64,000 nt of DNA from the NCBI GenBank assembly GCA_028274465.1, contig CM051458.1:101882855-101946854 (forward strand). Reading direction: 5' to 3'. Numbering within the stretch: position 1 is the first letter of the stretch; each line of letters starts with the position of its first letter. A program made the translations under genes and the position numbers. A model generated the notes under the pieces. The model was not told the DNA's origin, did no database searches, and was given only the letters and a program-made list of their open reading frames with translations. This document shows positions 23,743 through 34,910 of this stretch, piece by piece. The DNA comes from Plantago ovata (taxonomy: Eukaryota; Streptophyta; Magnoliopsida; Lamiales; Plantaginaceae).

Positions 23743-23968
23743 TTTTTTTATTTTTATTTTAAATTGGTGAAAACCGTGAAATGAATTATGAAAGTAAATC
23801 ATACAGTATATACTCTACTAGTATATCATTTATCTCCAGAAAATCAATCTTTTCCAGAAATTATTAATTAACCTAAACAACCTACATGCTTAGTTAGCTT
23901 CCGTGGGCAAAATAAGTAAATCAACGGCGGCGGATCGTCCAACTCAAAACCTACGGACGGCTGCTGAG

Positions 23969-25567
23969 ATGACGAGCATGGAGATGGAGATGATCAGAAC
24001 GGAAAAACCTAATCGGAACGAGCGACATCATCAGATCGAAATCCCTCATGATATCATTCACGATATTCTGGTAAGATTGCCGGTGAAATCCCTGGTGAGA
24101 TTTAAGTGCGTCTCCAAACCATGGTGTAATCTCATTTCCAGTAACAAGTTCGTCGAAACCCATCTGAAATTCGTTTCCGCAAATCAAACCGTTAATTTCC
24201 TGGATCATAATTGCATCTACTGCTCTCAGCGATCCCGGTTACCCTACTTGCGGCCCTCTGACTGGATTGACGAATTGCGTTCTTGTAAGGGTGTCTGTGG
24301 TATTGAAAATCCACATAGTTACGCCTACTGCTCCCAAGAATCCGTCAAAAAGCCCGACATTGAGGTAGTGGGTTCTTGTAATGGTCTTTGTTTTCTAAAA
24401 GCTAAAAACAAGTTTTTCTTGTGGAACCCAGCAACTAGTGAGTACATGCGGCTGCCGGACTTGTTGGATTTATTCTGGGATGAGTATGAATATGATCACA
24501 TGTTTTGGTTTGGTTTTGATGAATCCCAGAATGATTACAAACTGGTTGCACTGGTTTCAAGAGCTAGGGTTTTTACTGTACACTTGTTTAGTTTGAGGAA
24601 TAATTCTTGGACACAAATTGGACAACACATTGAGGTGTTTGATCACAATAGTGATCTGGTTGTTTTGAATGGTAGACTTCACTGGGGAGGATTTGGAAGA
24701 GTTGGTAATTATGATTCTTATGCAGGAGACAAGAAATTGATCATGTCTTTTGATTTAGCAACGCATGAGTATGGATTTGTTCAGTTACCAATAGAGAAAT
24801 CCCTCAAGTGTTGGTTCCGCCTGTATGTGGTTGATGGATGCCTCTGTGTGATGGTATGGTGCGAACGAAACCGATCGGGAATTAATCGCGACCCTGGAGT
24901 TCAAATCTGGGTGATGAGGCAGTATGGTTTTGTGGATTCTTGGTTTTTGGCTGCAACGGTTACAAGTTCGAAGCAGTCTTGTCATTATCCACCGACACCC
25001 ATCCATGTATTGCCAAATGGTAAAGAAGTGTATTTCAGCTGGTGGTAGGGCTCTTATTATGGCTCTACTATGCTGCTGATGCCCTTTCACGTATTGCCAA
25101 CTGGTGAAGTTGTGTTTTACTATTATAGCAGATACGAACACCGGTCTTTGCTCTTGTTTTACGATACCAAGGATAGTTCGCTTAGATCTGTATCAATGAA
25201 GTGCCAGGGACTTTGCCTTAGAGACGGTGTTGGTGCCATCATCCAGAGTTTAGTCTCGCCCAAGTTATGCACACAGCCCCTAGAAATGGATATGGTTGGA
25301 GGTGCTTCTTTTCAACCTATTGATGAAGATGATATAAATAATCCGAATGGCAAAAGAGATGTGACATGTGTGGAAGTGAATATGTCTGAGAGTGGAACTG
25401 ATGAGATAGAGCTATTTAAGTTGGCAAATGACAATTTGAATGTAGCAACCGATGTAGTGCTGGAGTCTGCGGAAGATGATGTTACACAGAATGAAGAAGA
25501 CGAAGAGGAGTTTGATAAAGAAGATGGAATATCTCTGAGTAACAGATTTGGAGCATTGGCTTTATGA
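23969..25567 (+). CDS. F-box protein with F-box-associated domain, interrupted by an in-frame TAG
   Basis: ATG at 23969 opens 359 codons to TAG at 25046-25048. An F-box lies at about residues 24-66 (EIPHDIIHDILVRLPVKSLV, then FKCVSKPWCNLISS), which would bind SKP1 in an SCF ubiquitin ligase. The F-box-associated domain follows (VGSCNGLCFLK, FLWNPATSEYMRLP, FGFDESQNDYKLVAL, VVLNGRLHWGG). After TAG the same frame stays open to 25567 with the domain's natural end, HVLPTGEVVFYYYS and LLLFYDTKDSSLRSVS, plus an acidic tail and SLSNRFGALAL. A segment repeated at 24996-25045 and 25080-25130 (HVLPNGKEVYF and HVLPTGEVVFY) shows that a duplication of about 84 bp carried in the stop. The truncated product lacks little of the domain, so the gene may be partly functional. 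Confidence 0.85.
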
Positions 25568-25719
25568 TCATATTGAGGAGGAATTGCCAAGAGAAAGTTT
25601 TGCGCGGATTAGAACAAGAAATTATAAAGAATTACTATGGCCTAGTGAAAATAATCTTGCAGTAAGAGAGTATGTTTCTAGGTAATGCTTTATTACTATA
25701 ATTTACTTTTTTTTTTGCC

Positions 25720-26045
25720 ATATGGGTCGTTGATGAAGGAGTATGGTCCACTTGATTCTTGGTGCTTGCTAGCCCGTGTTTCTGATTCTTGTTATGATAT
25801 AGACAGCCCTTGAAAGTATATTGGAAATGGTGAGATTGTGTGTCACTATGGTTCATTCTGATCTTGTTTTACGATACCAAGGGCAATTCGTCTGGATCTC
25901 AACCTAAGAAGTGTCAAGTGTCAACAAAAGAAGTGCGAGGGTCATTGCCGTCATGAATGGTGCCCATAGAAAGAGAAGTTCGTTCTTTTCAAGGACAGCG
26001 GGACGAAGCCCTTCATCCAGAGTTTAGTATCACCCGAGTATGTCT
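25720..26045 (+). pseudogene. F-box-associated domain fragment
   Basis: Plus-strand pieces read MKEYGPLDSWCLLARVSDSC at about 25733, then GNGEIVCHYGS- and LFYDTKGNS-type sequence at 25830-25890 in other frames. This is the C-terminal part of an F-box-associated domain similar to 24910-25190 of the neighbour. No F-box is present. It looks like the tail of a second tandem copy. Confidence 0.6.
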
Positions 26046-28857
26046 GATGGTACAGGGTAAAATTACAAAGATACTGTATTTGTTTAATGGCTTATAGTTA
26101 TTTTTCGGCCTCCTGCATGTTGCCTGACCACTGATCAGTTGAATGCTTTGATATGTTAATAAAAATTTCCTATTCTTGCAATTCATGAATTTTTCAAGAT
26201 GATTGCATGTTATTCTCTATGAACATATGATCCTTGTTAAGTGTCCCATGTATTGCTTTTCAAGTAAGTAGGTTAATTTAATTAGCCTAAAAGTTAAGGA
26301 TACTCTTAGGGGCATTCTTTTCGTAGGTATAAATTATAGTCATCACAACATCCAGGTAGTAGTTTCCTGAGCTTTCAGATGATATCAGACTATATCAACT
26401 CTTTAGCATTTGTTAATAGTACGCTGTTCCATGTGCTCTCTCGTGTGGCCTTCACATAATGTAGGCCTGTCACTTGAATAGCTATCACTGTGCGTAGCTC
26501 ATGGCTTATGCTTGACAAGGATGTATGTTATTATGTTAATATTTGATCTGGCCAGTGGAAATTCTAAGAGTAGATCAACATTGCACTAGTGGTGAAACCT
26601 GCAGAGAGTCAGTCATTCATAGCTGTTTTTATGTTTATACAACTTCAGTTCCTTTAGTTTTGCAAACAGGAAATTGGAATCGAATAGTCTAACTCTGAAT
26701 CAAAAAACCAAATATTTTGTAAGAAGGGCTGAATACTGATGAAGTTCCAGATTCGAATGAAACAGATAAAGACTGGAACGTATGAATAGTTGAAACCATA
26801 TGAAGACTTGTTGCTTTTTGGTTAAAATAGATGGTCTTCTTGATAGACTAGTTCTTTTAGGAATCAATTTATTTTCTTATTCTTATTCAGAGTTCAGATG
26901 ACATGCAGCAGTATTGAGAGTATTCATCATTTTGCCCAGCATGTATATGTTCCAGTAATAAAGCAGCAAAAAGATAAACAAATAAATAAAGAAATAAAAA
27001 ATAAATAAAAGTAAAGATTTGCTGATCCATCAATTTTGTCATCTGTAGGATAGGAAATATCAGAATCAATAGCTGATGTCTGGACGATGGCTGAATCTCC
27101 GATACATGGTTTACTATGAGTGTTTCAAGATTCACGAGATAGTGTATTGATCCAAATGTTGCACACCGCACGCTACATTTTCATAGGAAAAAGCCAAGTA
27201 TCTCAGGTTAACTAGGGTGAACACATGAGCAAGATTCAAATAATGAAATTTTATTTGGATAGCATCGAGCACTTTGAGTAACCTAATTAAACCTTGCAAA
27301 GAATAGTCTTGGGTTGCAGGGGTGAAAGAATCGAATAGCACGGGCAGTTTTATAGTTGGTATTAAATCGAAGAGAGCGAAGAACAGCATCAGTGCATCAG
27401 TGTTAACACTGATGCGACGCTGATAAACCATGGGCGAATTACTACTATCTGTGTACCTCTGCATATAGTGGTGGAGGAACTTCTCTTCTTGGGCTTTTCT
27501 TATGCTCAACTCTCTCAGGATATCGTGGATAGTGCAAGTCCTGATTCTGCCATTTGATTTCCTCTTGCTGACAAAAATAAGATTTCGCACAACAAGATCC
27601 ACCAGGTAGTTTTCTGCCTCCTTCTCCATGCTATGATAGTTTAGTTCGTATCTGGTTTTAGAACCCCTCAGCAACCCATAACTTGGTGAGCTTCCGACTG
27701 GAGATGTCATGATCTTCTTGGAACATACTCATATAGAGGAAGCATGCTTTTAAGTGATGTGGCAAGTTGTTGTAACTCAAAGATAGTATCTCAAAGAGTT
27801 TATCATCAGGAGCTGCAGCTGTTACTTCATTGATTCCTTTCAAGAATTTCTCCCAGTAGTCTTGTGCATGATTGAGCTTGAGAAGTCCCGCAATCACAAC
27901 AATTGCAAGTGGGAGTTTGCAGTTTCTCGAATCATTTCCCAGTGTACTCCAATTGAGCAGGACAGGGTTGTTGTCCAAAGACCTCTTTCTGCAACAAAGC
28001 CAACTGTGATCCTGGTCCCATGAGTTGCATTTCGTGACGAGTGAACTTTAGCAGCCACCTCTAACAGCCTTCTCGTTAAGATGACACGACTGCCGTTATT
28101 ATCATTTGGGAAAGCTATCCTCACACTATCCCATGCTTCCGCCTGCCACATGTCATCCATAATGATAAGAAATCCCCGACCTTTCAGCTTCTTATGCACA
28201 TGTTCGACTAGCGATGCAACATCTCTTTTTAGTACTCCTGTCTTATCTGACAGGACCTCCAGAAGAATCTGTTGCGTATGATACTCTTGGGAAACTTCTA
28301 CCCAAGATCTAATATCAAAGCGTGCTACAGTTTTTGGATCATCATACACACTCCTGGCAAGAGTAGTCTTGCCTATCCCTCCCACCCCCCCTACAATCGG
28401 GATGATTTGAAGTGCGCGGTTGTGTCCATGGATTTGCTCCTTAATTTGATCCAAGTCCGTACGAAGAACCAACCACAGTGCTTTTGCGACTAGGTGCAGC
28501 TGTTGACGAACTTGCCATCCAGGAAACACGGCCAGCGACATCCTTCTTCGCCTCCAAAATCTTTTTTTTATCTCTGATGCATCTTCAATGATGGAATGTT
28601 GAAAACAGTTTCTGGAGGGAGAGCAGTCTCGTATCATTCTCAAATAATATAATATTGGACAAGTTGTCTTGTCAAATATTTCACAACTGATAATATCCTC
28701 CAAATGATACACAACATCCGTGATTCGACCTTCCAATAGTTTAATCGTTGAGCTGTGATTTCCTGAGAAATCTTCTAGGAGTTTTTGCAGGAAAACAACA
28801 TTTGAATAGAGAGATTCCATTTGGTCTTTTCCACAAAGACAAATAGGGAAAAATAGG

Positions 28858-29110
28858 TACTCATCCGTCACAGAGCAGTTGCACCATTTGCTTTTGGGCA
28901 TAGAAAATAAGGGGAAGAGTTAAATATTGAGTTATATTGATAGTGGGTGTTGCTTTTACTTTATGGAGTATTTGTGTCCACAAAAATGTGTTGATGGAAT
29001 ATAAAATTATTATAACCATGTCCAAATATGTCAAAGAAATGAAATGGTGCAACTCTAATGGGACGCCCAAAATGGCAAAATAGTGCAACTGTTCTGGGAC
29101 GAAGGGAGTA
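28858..29110. mobile_element. Stowaway-like MITE inside the NLR coiled-coil
   Basis: Left end TACTCATCCGTCACAGAGCA with GTTGCACCATTT; right end, reverse complemented, TACTCCCTTCGTCCCAGAAC with AGTTGCACTATTTTG. TA dinucleotides flank both ends. It has no coding content. It abuts the larger element 29115-30961, so one probably inserted next to or into the other. Confidence 0.75.
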
Positions 29111-29114
29111 TATA

Positions 29115-30961
29115 AATAAAAAATAAGAACTAATTACAATTAAGGCCAGTTACAAAAACAGTTACCAAAAGCTCGCTACCCTCTCTGAGTGGACAAAACT
29201 GCCCCTCATTTCCGGACCTCAATATCTCGGTAAGCGGATTTAATGAGAATTTTTGAAATCCGCCAGCACAAATGGACCTCAAATCTCGCTCAACTGGATT
29301 TAATAGCAAATTTGACATCCGGAAGCTAGTTTCAGCTACTGAAACTAGCTAAAATGGACCTAAAAAACTCGCTAAACTGAATTTAATGAAGATTTTTGAA
29401 ATTCGCCTACAGCAATGGACCTCAAAATCTCGCTCAATTGGATTTAATAACAAATTTGACATCCGAAAGCTAGTTTCAGCCACTGAAACTAGCTAAAAAT
29501 GACTGAAAAAATTTGAAACTAACTGTTAATTTTATATTTTTCCTGAAATTAACCTTTAAAACTAGTTGTTAATTTTATAAAATGATTAAATTAACTCAAA
29601 AAATTATTTATACTAAACTAAATAAATTAAAAAAATATGAAAACTATAATTACAAAAATATAATCATTATTTTAACTGAAAAACATAGTTTCATATTAGG
29701 TTCAACACATAAAAGCTAGTTTCAGAAGCTAATTTCAGACAAAAAGCTAGTTTTCAGAAACTAGTTTCAAACAAAAACTAGTTTCATAAACTAGCTGAAA
29801 CTAGTTGAAACTAACTATTAATGCTGATTTCAACATCATAAAATGTTAATTTCATTAGTTTCAACAACAAAAATGCTATTTTCATTACTTTCAGCATCAT
29901 AAGTGCTAGTTTCAGCAACAAAAATGCTAGTTTCAGCACCACAAATGCTAGTTTCAATAGTTTCAGCAACACAAATGCTAGTTTCATTAGTTTAAACACC
30001 ACACGTGCTAGTTTCAGCTTTCAGCATCATAAGTACTAGTTTCAGCAACAAAAATGCTATTTTCAGCACCACAAATGCTAGTTTCAATAGTTTCAGCAAC
30101 ACAAATGCTAGTTTCATTAGTTTAAGCACCACACGTGCTAGTTTCAGCCACAAAAATGCCAGTTTCAGCAATACAAATGCTAGTTTCAACAACAAAATGC
30201 TAATTTTCAGTGCATGTTACTTTGATTTCTGCTAGTTTATGTTGATTTCTACTAGTTTCAGTGCATGAGAAGATGGATGTTGCTAGTTTCAGTTGATTTC
30301 TGCTAGTTCCAGTTGAATTATATATGCTAGTTTCAGCACCAAAACTAGTTTCATTCACAGAAACCCTAGTTTCGGACACATCGGATCTAGTGTCACCACT
30401 TTTACTACCATTGCCCTCACCATTAATGCTTAATCTAGCTCGTTTAACAACAAATTCAACAGAATCCTCAGCAACCCCAACCAAAAACCTCCATATTAAC
30501 AAATTTCATACCATTGGCAGAACAGAGCATAAGCATAGCTTTCAACCACAGATTCAGCTTAGACACAACAACATCAACCAATTCACGAAAGAAAATCTCA
30601 ACTTTCACCAACCACGCATAGCACAAACCGTTCGATTTCAATGAAATCAACAAATGCATAGCAACACGACGAAGAAACGATGTAGATTAACGATTTCAAG
30701 CTAAAAAAAAGGAGAAAAGCCGTACGAATTGGAACGAAATTTGATTTTCAGCTGAAAGAAAGCAACAAATGAGAGAGAAAGAGAGAAAATGCAGTTTTAT
30801 ATGCTGTCTTGGAGAGGAAGAAAGGAGGCAGGGGTAGAATTGGAATGAATCAGCGAAATTAGGGCTCCAAAAAATTAGAATGACCTTATTCGTAACTAGT
30901 TTTTTAAATTAGCTGTTTTTGCAATTAGATACCCTCAAGTGGTCTCTTTATGTAATTTTCT
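29115..30961. mobile_element. Non-autonomous TIR element (MULE-like), motif-rich interior
   Basis: The element interrupts the NLR coiled-coil. Its ends resemble each other in inverted order: TTACAAAAACAGTTA near 29150 and, on the other strand, ATTGCAAAAACAGCTA near 30920. The NLR reads ATTTGTGTC on one side and ATTTGTCTT on the other side of the whole 28850-30961 insertion, a possible 9-bp target duplication with two mismatches. Inside are a tandem duplication of about 145 bp (29215-29500), the palindromic GCTAGTTTCAG...CTGAAACTAGC, a minisatellite, and a leader-like right end with GAGAGAAAGAGAG. No transposase is seen. Assignment to Mutator-like elements is inference. Confidence 0.5.
29690..30360. 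repeat. Minisatellite of GCTAGTTTCAG-type units
   Basis: Units of about 18-27 bp of the type ATGCTAGTTTCAGCAACACAA repeat with variants, some in higher-order blocks: 29930-30010 and 30060-30140 share almost the same order, including ACCACACGTGCTAGTTTCAG. The array gives open frames of low complexity on both strands (leucine/lysine-rich on minus, serine/asparagine-rich on plus) that are not genes. Confidence 0.85.
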
Positions 30962-31822
30962 GACACAAATATAATTTTGATTATTGGGTTTGATTTGTTC
31001 TAGTACTTGGGCAAGAGAAACCAGAGCAGCATATGCCATATCTCTAACCTCTGATTTTGGACAGCCTTTTTTTTTTTTTTTTTACTTTATATCATTATGT
31101 GCATAAATTCACCATCCATAATTATTCTCTAGACACTTTTTTCATTTTTAGTTTATTTTTTAAATATCGTTTTAACTAGCAAACGAAAACTTTAGAGGGA
31201 ACGGAGGTATTTTTCTCTAAAACTTATTCCTTCCTCTTTGCTCTACTGACATATTGCGGCACCTTAATGAATCTTATATCCAACCCGAAAACGCGTTTAC
31301 ATCCAATTCAATTTATTAAAAAAAAAAAAAAAAGAAGTCAATGAAAATGCTGGTGTACATAGTTGTAAATTAAATATAAAATAAAAATGCACAAATATAA
31401 TACATCAATCAGTTCTGAGACTTGACTCTTGAGGCAATAAAAAGGAGAGAAAAGAAACTAGACGTGCTAGTCATCGTGTTTATCATTATTCTAAAAGCGT
31501 TGACTGGCAGCATGGGGAACCTATTTTATCACAACTTGATCATATTGATTACGTCTCCTGTGAGACCACTAGTTTCGTGAGACCAAAATGAGACTCAAAG
31601 GAACTAGAAAATACATCAAAATCTCGCTGATCCATTTAATAATTCGCGGGTCATGTTATAATCCGAAATTGAACCGGGTCATCCTCCCTAACCCGTTCAA
31701 ATCGACGACAAAAGCTTCGATTCTCTTCTCGCCGTTTCTCCCTCATATCTCTCTCTCTGCAACAAAAGCTTCGATTCTCGCCTTCATCATCGTGTTCATC
31801 ATCGTTTCTATCTTCAACGAAT

Positions 31823-32666
31823 ATGAGGATGAACGATTTCTCTCCTAGATCGTTGAATGAATTGAACAGTTTGAGGATTAGATTGGCTCAATTGAAGAAT
31901 TCGAGGAGGAGAAAACGTTCTAAGCAAATTAAGGATTCACCAGCAGTTGAAGTCGATCATGAAGACACAGGAGACGTTCTCATCACTGAAGGATTTGCCA
32001 TGAGACAGTCCGAATTTGATGAAGAAGAAGATTTCATTGAATTTGCTGAAGAATTTATTGAAGATATTGATGAAATACCTAGAGATCCAGAATTTACAGA
32101 AGGATTTGCGATGAGACAGTCAGAATTTGATACAGAAGATGATTTCATTGAATTTGCTGAAGGAATTGCTGAAAACATTGATTCAGAATTTGCAGAAGAA
32201 TTTGGTGATGAACATGAAGCTTCAGCTAATAAGCAGAAAGCAGCTTCTGAACAATCAGGTTTGTTTTCAATTTGTTTGAGTTTTATGTATTATTCGTTTG
32301 AGTTTAATGAAATAACTTTCTGAGTTTTACTCTGTAACGTACTGTATGTTACAATTTCATATGAGTTTTATGTATTATTGGTTTGAGTTTTGATTCCAAG
32401 TTTCAAAGTTTTTCTTTGTAAAAGTTTTGTATCTTACAATTCTGATTTGAGTTTTATGGACAATTTGTTTGAGTTTTACTCTTTAGATTCTTGAGTTTTA
32501 TTCATAGACTGATTGAGTTTTATAATAATTCACTGCAGAGGAAGTACCACTCTCTTTTGATGGTTTAAAGAAGGAAAAATGGGAACATTTTGAGGATGTG
32601 TTCAACTACTTCTGGAATTCACTGCAGACTGATGTTTGTAATAAAGTAATGTATAACTGTTTGTAA
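31823..32666 (+). CDS. Two-exon acidic protein of unknown function carried by the MULE-like element
   Basis: Exon 1 is 31823-32258 and exon 2 is 32539-32666. The donor CAG|GTTTGT, the acceptor CTGCAG and the codon phase all agree, giving 187 residues. The N-terminus has a basic stretch (NSRRRKRSKQIK, residues ~27-38) that could be nuclear targeting. Then an acidic segment of about 45 residues occurs twice: EGFAMRQSEFDEEEDFIEFA and EGFAMRQSEFDTEDDFIEFA. Exon 2 gives EEVPLSFDGLKKEKWEHFED and FNYFWNSL. I do not recognise the family. The intron contains the element's GTTTGAGTTTTAT motifs. Whether it is expressed is unknown; conserved phase and the lack of stops argue that it was coding recently. 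Confidence 0.5.
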
Positions 32667-33367
32667 TATATATATGTGTTTGTTATGGAATAATGTATAT
32701 GAGTTTTATATGTTGTTATTTTTGAGTTTTACATGTTGGTAGTTTGAGGTTTAATTCAAACAGCAACTACCATACAATGACAACTAGCAACATTCATATA
32801 AAATGATGTTTTATATGTTTGAGTTTTATATGCTATTCGTTTGAGTTTTATATTATGCTTGTTTGAGTTTTACATCTGTATTAAAAAGGTGTACAAAAAC
32901 CTTCATATAAAATTGAGAATCCTCAAAAAGTCATACAATTTATAGAAAATAAAGAGATCCCTGACTGAATCATGTGAATGGTCCTTAAAATTATTCCTGC
33001 ATTGAGTTTTATATGTTGTTATTTTGAGTTTTACATGTTGCTAGTATAAGGTTTAGCAAGACCAGAAATTATTCAACAAGGGATACAGAAACTAGCCTAC
33101 AATGAACAACTACCAACATTCATATAAAAAATGAGAATCAGTAAAACTCAAACGCAGAGTAAGTAAACTCAAACACAGTATAAGTAAAACTCAAAACAAA
33201 AAAATATTTGAAAACCAAAAACTAAACAACAAAAAATGTACAAAAACATTCATATACAATTCAGAATTCTCAACAAAGTCATAAAATTTAAAAAAATAAA
33301 GAGATCCCTAAATCATGTTAATGGTCCTTAAAAAATATCTCTAAAATTGATTCAATTTTCCAATAGA

Positions 33368-33544
33368 CTATTTCTTCAATTTTCTTCTCTGACCCATCTT
33401 TTTCTCAAACTCACTGCAGATATGTTCTCTTTCATTTTCTGCAAAGTTTCTGACACTCTCAATCAACCGATTCTTCCTTGTATTTGCATCAGACAGACCA
33501 ATTGAAGCAATTATTTCAGCTCGTGCTTTCCGCCTTTCAGCAAC
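33368..33544 (-). CDS. Exon-like island, minus strand of the MULE-like element
   Basis: After an acceptor TAACAG, 58 codons are open to TAG: VAERRKARAEIIASIGLSDA, TRKNRLIESVRNFAENEREH and a basic end KKMGQRRKLKK. Amphipathic and charged composition looks protein-coding, unlike the AT-rich arrays on either side. It is probably the last exon of a minus-strand gene converging on the 31823 gene. Upstream exons are not established, so function is unknown. Confidence 0.4.
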   Translation of the reverse strand, partial: VAERRKARAEIIASIGLSDANTRKNRLIESVRNFAENEREHICSEFEKKMGQRRKLKK

Positions 33545-33639
33545 CTGTTAAATTATAAAAATAAAAAAAGAAAATCAAGTACATATAGATTTCAAAGATT
33601 ATATTTTCATAACTCACTACATAATGCATATAAACCTCA

Positions 33640-34545
33640 AATAACATATACTCAAACCTCAAACTTAACAACAATAAAACTCAAACTAATAGAAGCAGAT
33701 GATAGACACATAAATCAGACTTCAGTAAAACTCAAACATAATATACATAAACCTCAAAGAAGCAGAAAATAAAACTCAAACAAACATCATATAAAACTCA
33801 ATTACATAAAACTTATCCTAAAGTACCATGTAGACATGTATACATAAACCTCAAACTTAACAACAATAAAACTCAAAATTATAGGAGCTGATGACAGAAA
33901 CATAAATCAGACTCAAGTAAAACTCAAACATTATATACATAAACCTCAAATTTAACAACAATAAACTCAAACTAATAGAAGCAGATGACAGACACATAAA
34001 TCAGACTTCAGTAAAACTCAAACATAATATACATAAACCTCAAACTTAACAACAATAAAACTCAAACTAATAGAAGCAGATGATAGACACATAAATCAGA
34101 CTTCAGTAAAACTCAAACATAATATACATAAACCTCAAACTTAACAACAATAAAACTCAAAATTATAGGAGCTGATGACAGAAACATAAATCAGACTCAA
34201 GTAAAACTCAAACATTATATACATAAACCTCAAACTTAACAACAATAAACTCAAACTAATAGAAGCAGATGACAGACACATAAATCAGACTTCAGTAAAA
34301 CTCAAACATAATATACATAAACCTCAAAGAAGCAGAAAATAAAACTCAAACAAACATCATATAAAACTCAATTACATAAAACTTATCCTAAAGCACCATG
34401 TAGACATGTATACACAAACCTCAAACTTAACAACAATAAAATTCAAAATTATAGGAGCTGATGACAGAAACATAAATAAGACTCAAGTAAAACTCAAACA
34501 TTATATACATAAACCTCAAACTTAACAACAATAAAACTCAATCTT
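33640..34545. repeat. Tandem array of ~95-bp units
   Basis: CCTCAAACTTAACAACAATA recurs at about 33849, 33944, 34038, 34133 and 34228, a spacing of 94-95 bp, with further copies at about 33657, 34418 and 34515. Units hold AAACTCAAAC motifs and alternate between AGAAGCAGATGA(C/T)AG and GGAGCTGATGACAG versions, so there is a higher-order unit as well. Confidence 0.9.
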
Positions 34546-34629
34546 CATTAATATCGAAAGAATTCGAAGGTGTATCATCATCAGAGGGTATGACGAAAGG
34601 TATCTCAAAGTCTTTATCCTTTTCATTCC
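34538..34629 (-). CDS. Second exon-like island, minus strand of the MULE-like element
   Basis: After TTTTGTAG, the frame NEKDKDFEIPFVIPSDDDTP and SNSFDINED runs to TGA. It is the only non-repetitive stretch in the surrounding array. It ends in a stop, so it cannot simply be spliced to the island at 33368 unless a different donor is used. It may be an alternative last exon. Low confidence. Confidence 0.3.
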
Positions 34630-34910
34630 CTACAAAATAGCATACAACAGTTAATACAAATTAAACTCAAAGAAGCAGCATATAAAACTCAAACAACAAG
34701 AATACAACTATTACAACACAATCAAAATCTAAACACACAGAGATAATCAGAACTCAAAATAAAACTCAAATAAACTCCAACAAACCTTAAAAACTAGCAT
34801 ACCACAAAAAAAATCAATCTCAACTAAACCTCAAACATGATATATGTAAAACTCAAGCAACCACCATATAAAACTCAAACACAAGAATACAACTATTACA
34901 ACACAAAAAA

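Larger units (their letters stand above)
26890..31039 (-). pseudogene. R1A-type CC-NB-LRR gene, split by nested transposons and frameshifts
   Basis: The start lies at 31039: MAYAALVSLAQVLEQIKPNN then QNYICV, ending near 30965. The coiled-coil resumes at about 28848 with CGKDQMESLYSNVVFLQKLL, so about 2.1 kb of foreign DNA is inserted in codons 26-30. The NB-ARC follows with P-loop GGVGGIGKTTLAR near 28370 and FLIIMDDMW near 28160. A frameshift near 28000-27960 leads to CKLPLAIVVIAGLL, SLSYNNLPHHLKACFLYMSM and KLWVAEGF. Another near 27690-27640 leads to EAENYLVDLVVRNLIFV, CTIHDILRELSIRKAQEE and LRR sequence to about 27000. Intact relatives are cytoplasmic immune receptors that switch with ATP. 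An end of the LRR domain is not seen, and the usual NB-LRR length is not reached. Confidence 0.88.
26140..31550. repeat. Segmental duplication block B
   Basis: Counterpart of block A (18390-23505), same orientation. It includes the NLR at 26890-31039 with its transposon insertions. Homology to block A ends at about 31548 (ACAACTTGATCATATTGAT), exactly where the large MULE-like element begins; in block A the homology ends where a MITE begins. Confidence 0.7.

Noticed and set aside
23903-23968. Longer N-terminus of the F-box protein from a GTG
   Set aside because: No ATG in this stretch; the first in-frame ATG is at 23969, shortly before the F-box.
29811-30235. Leucine- and serine-rich ORFs in the GCTAGTTTCAG array
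   Set aside because: They follow from the unit length of the minisatellite and have no non-repeat sequence.
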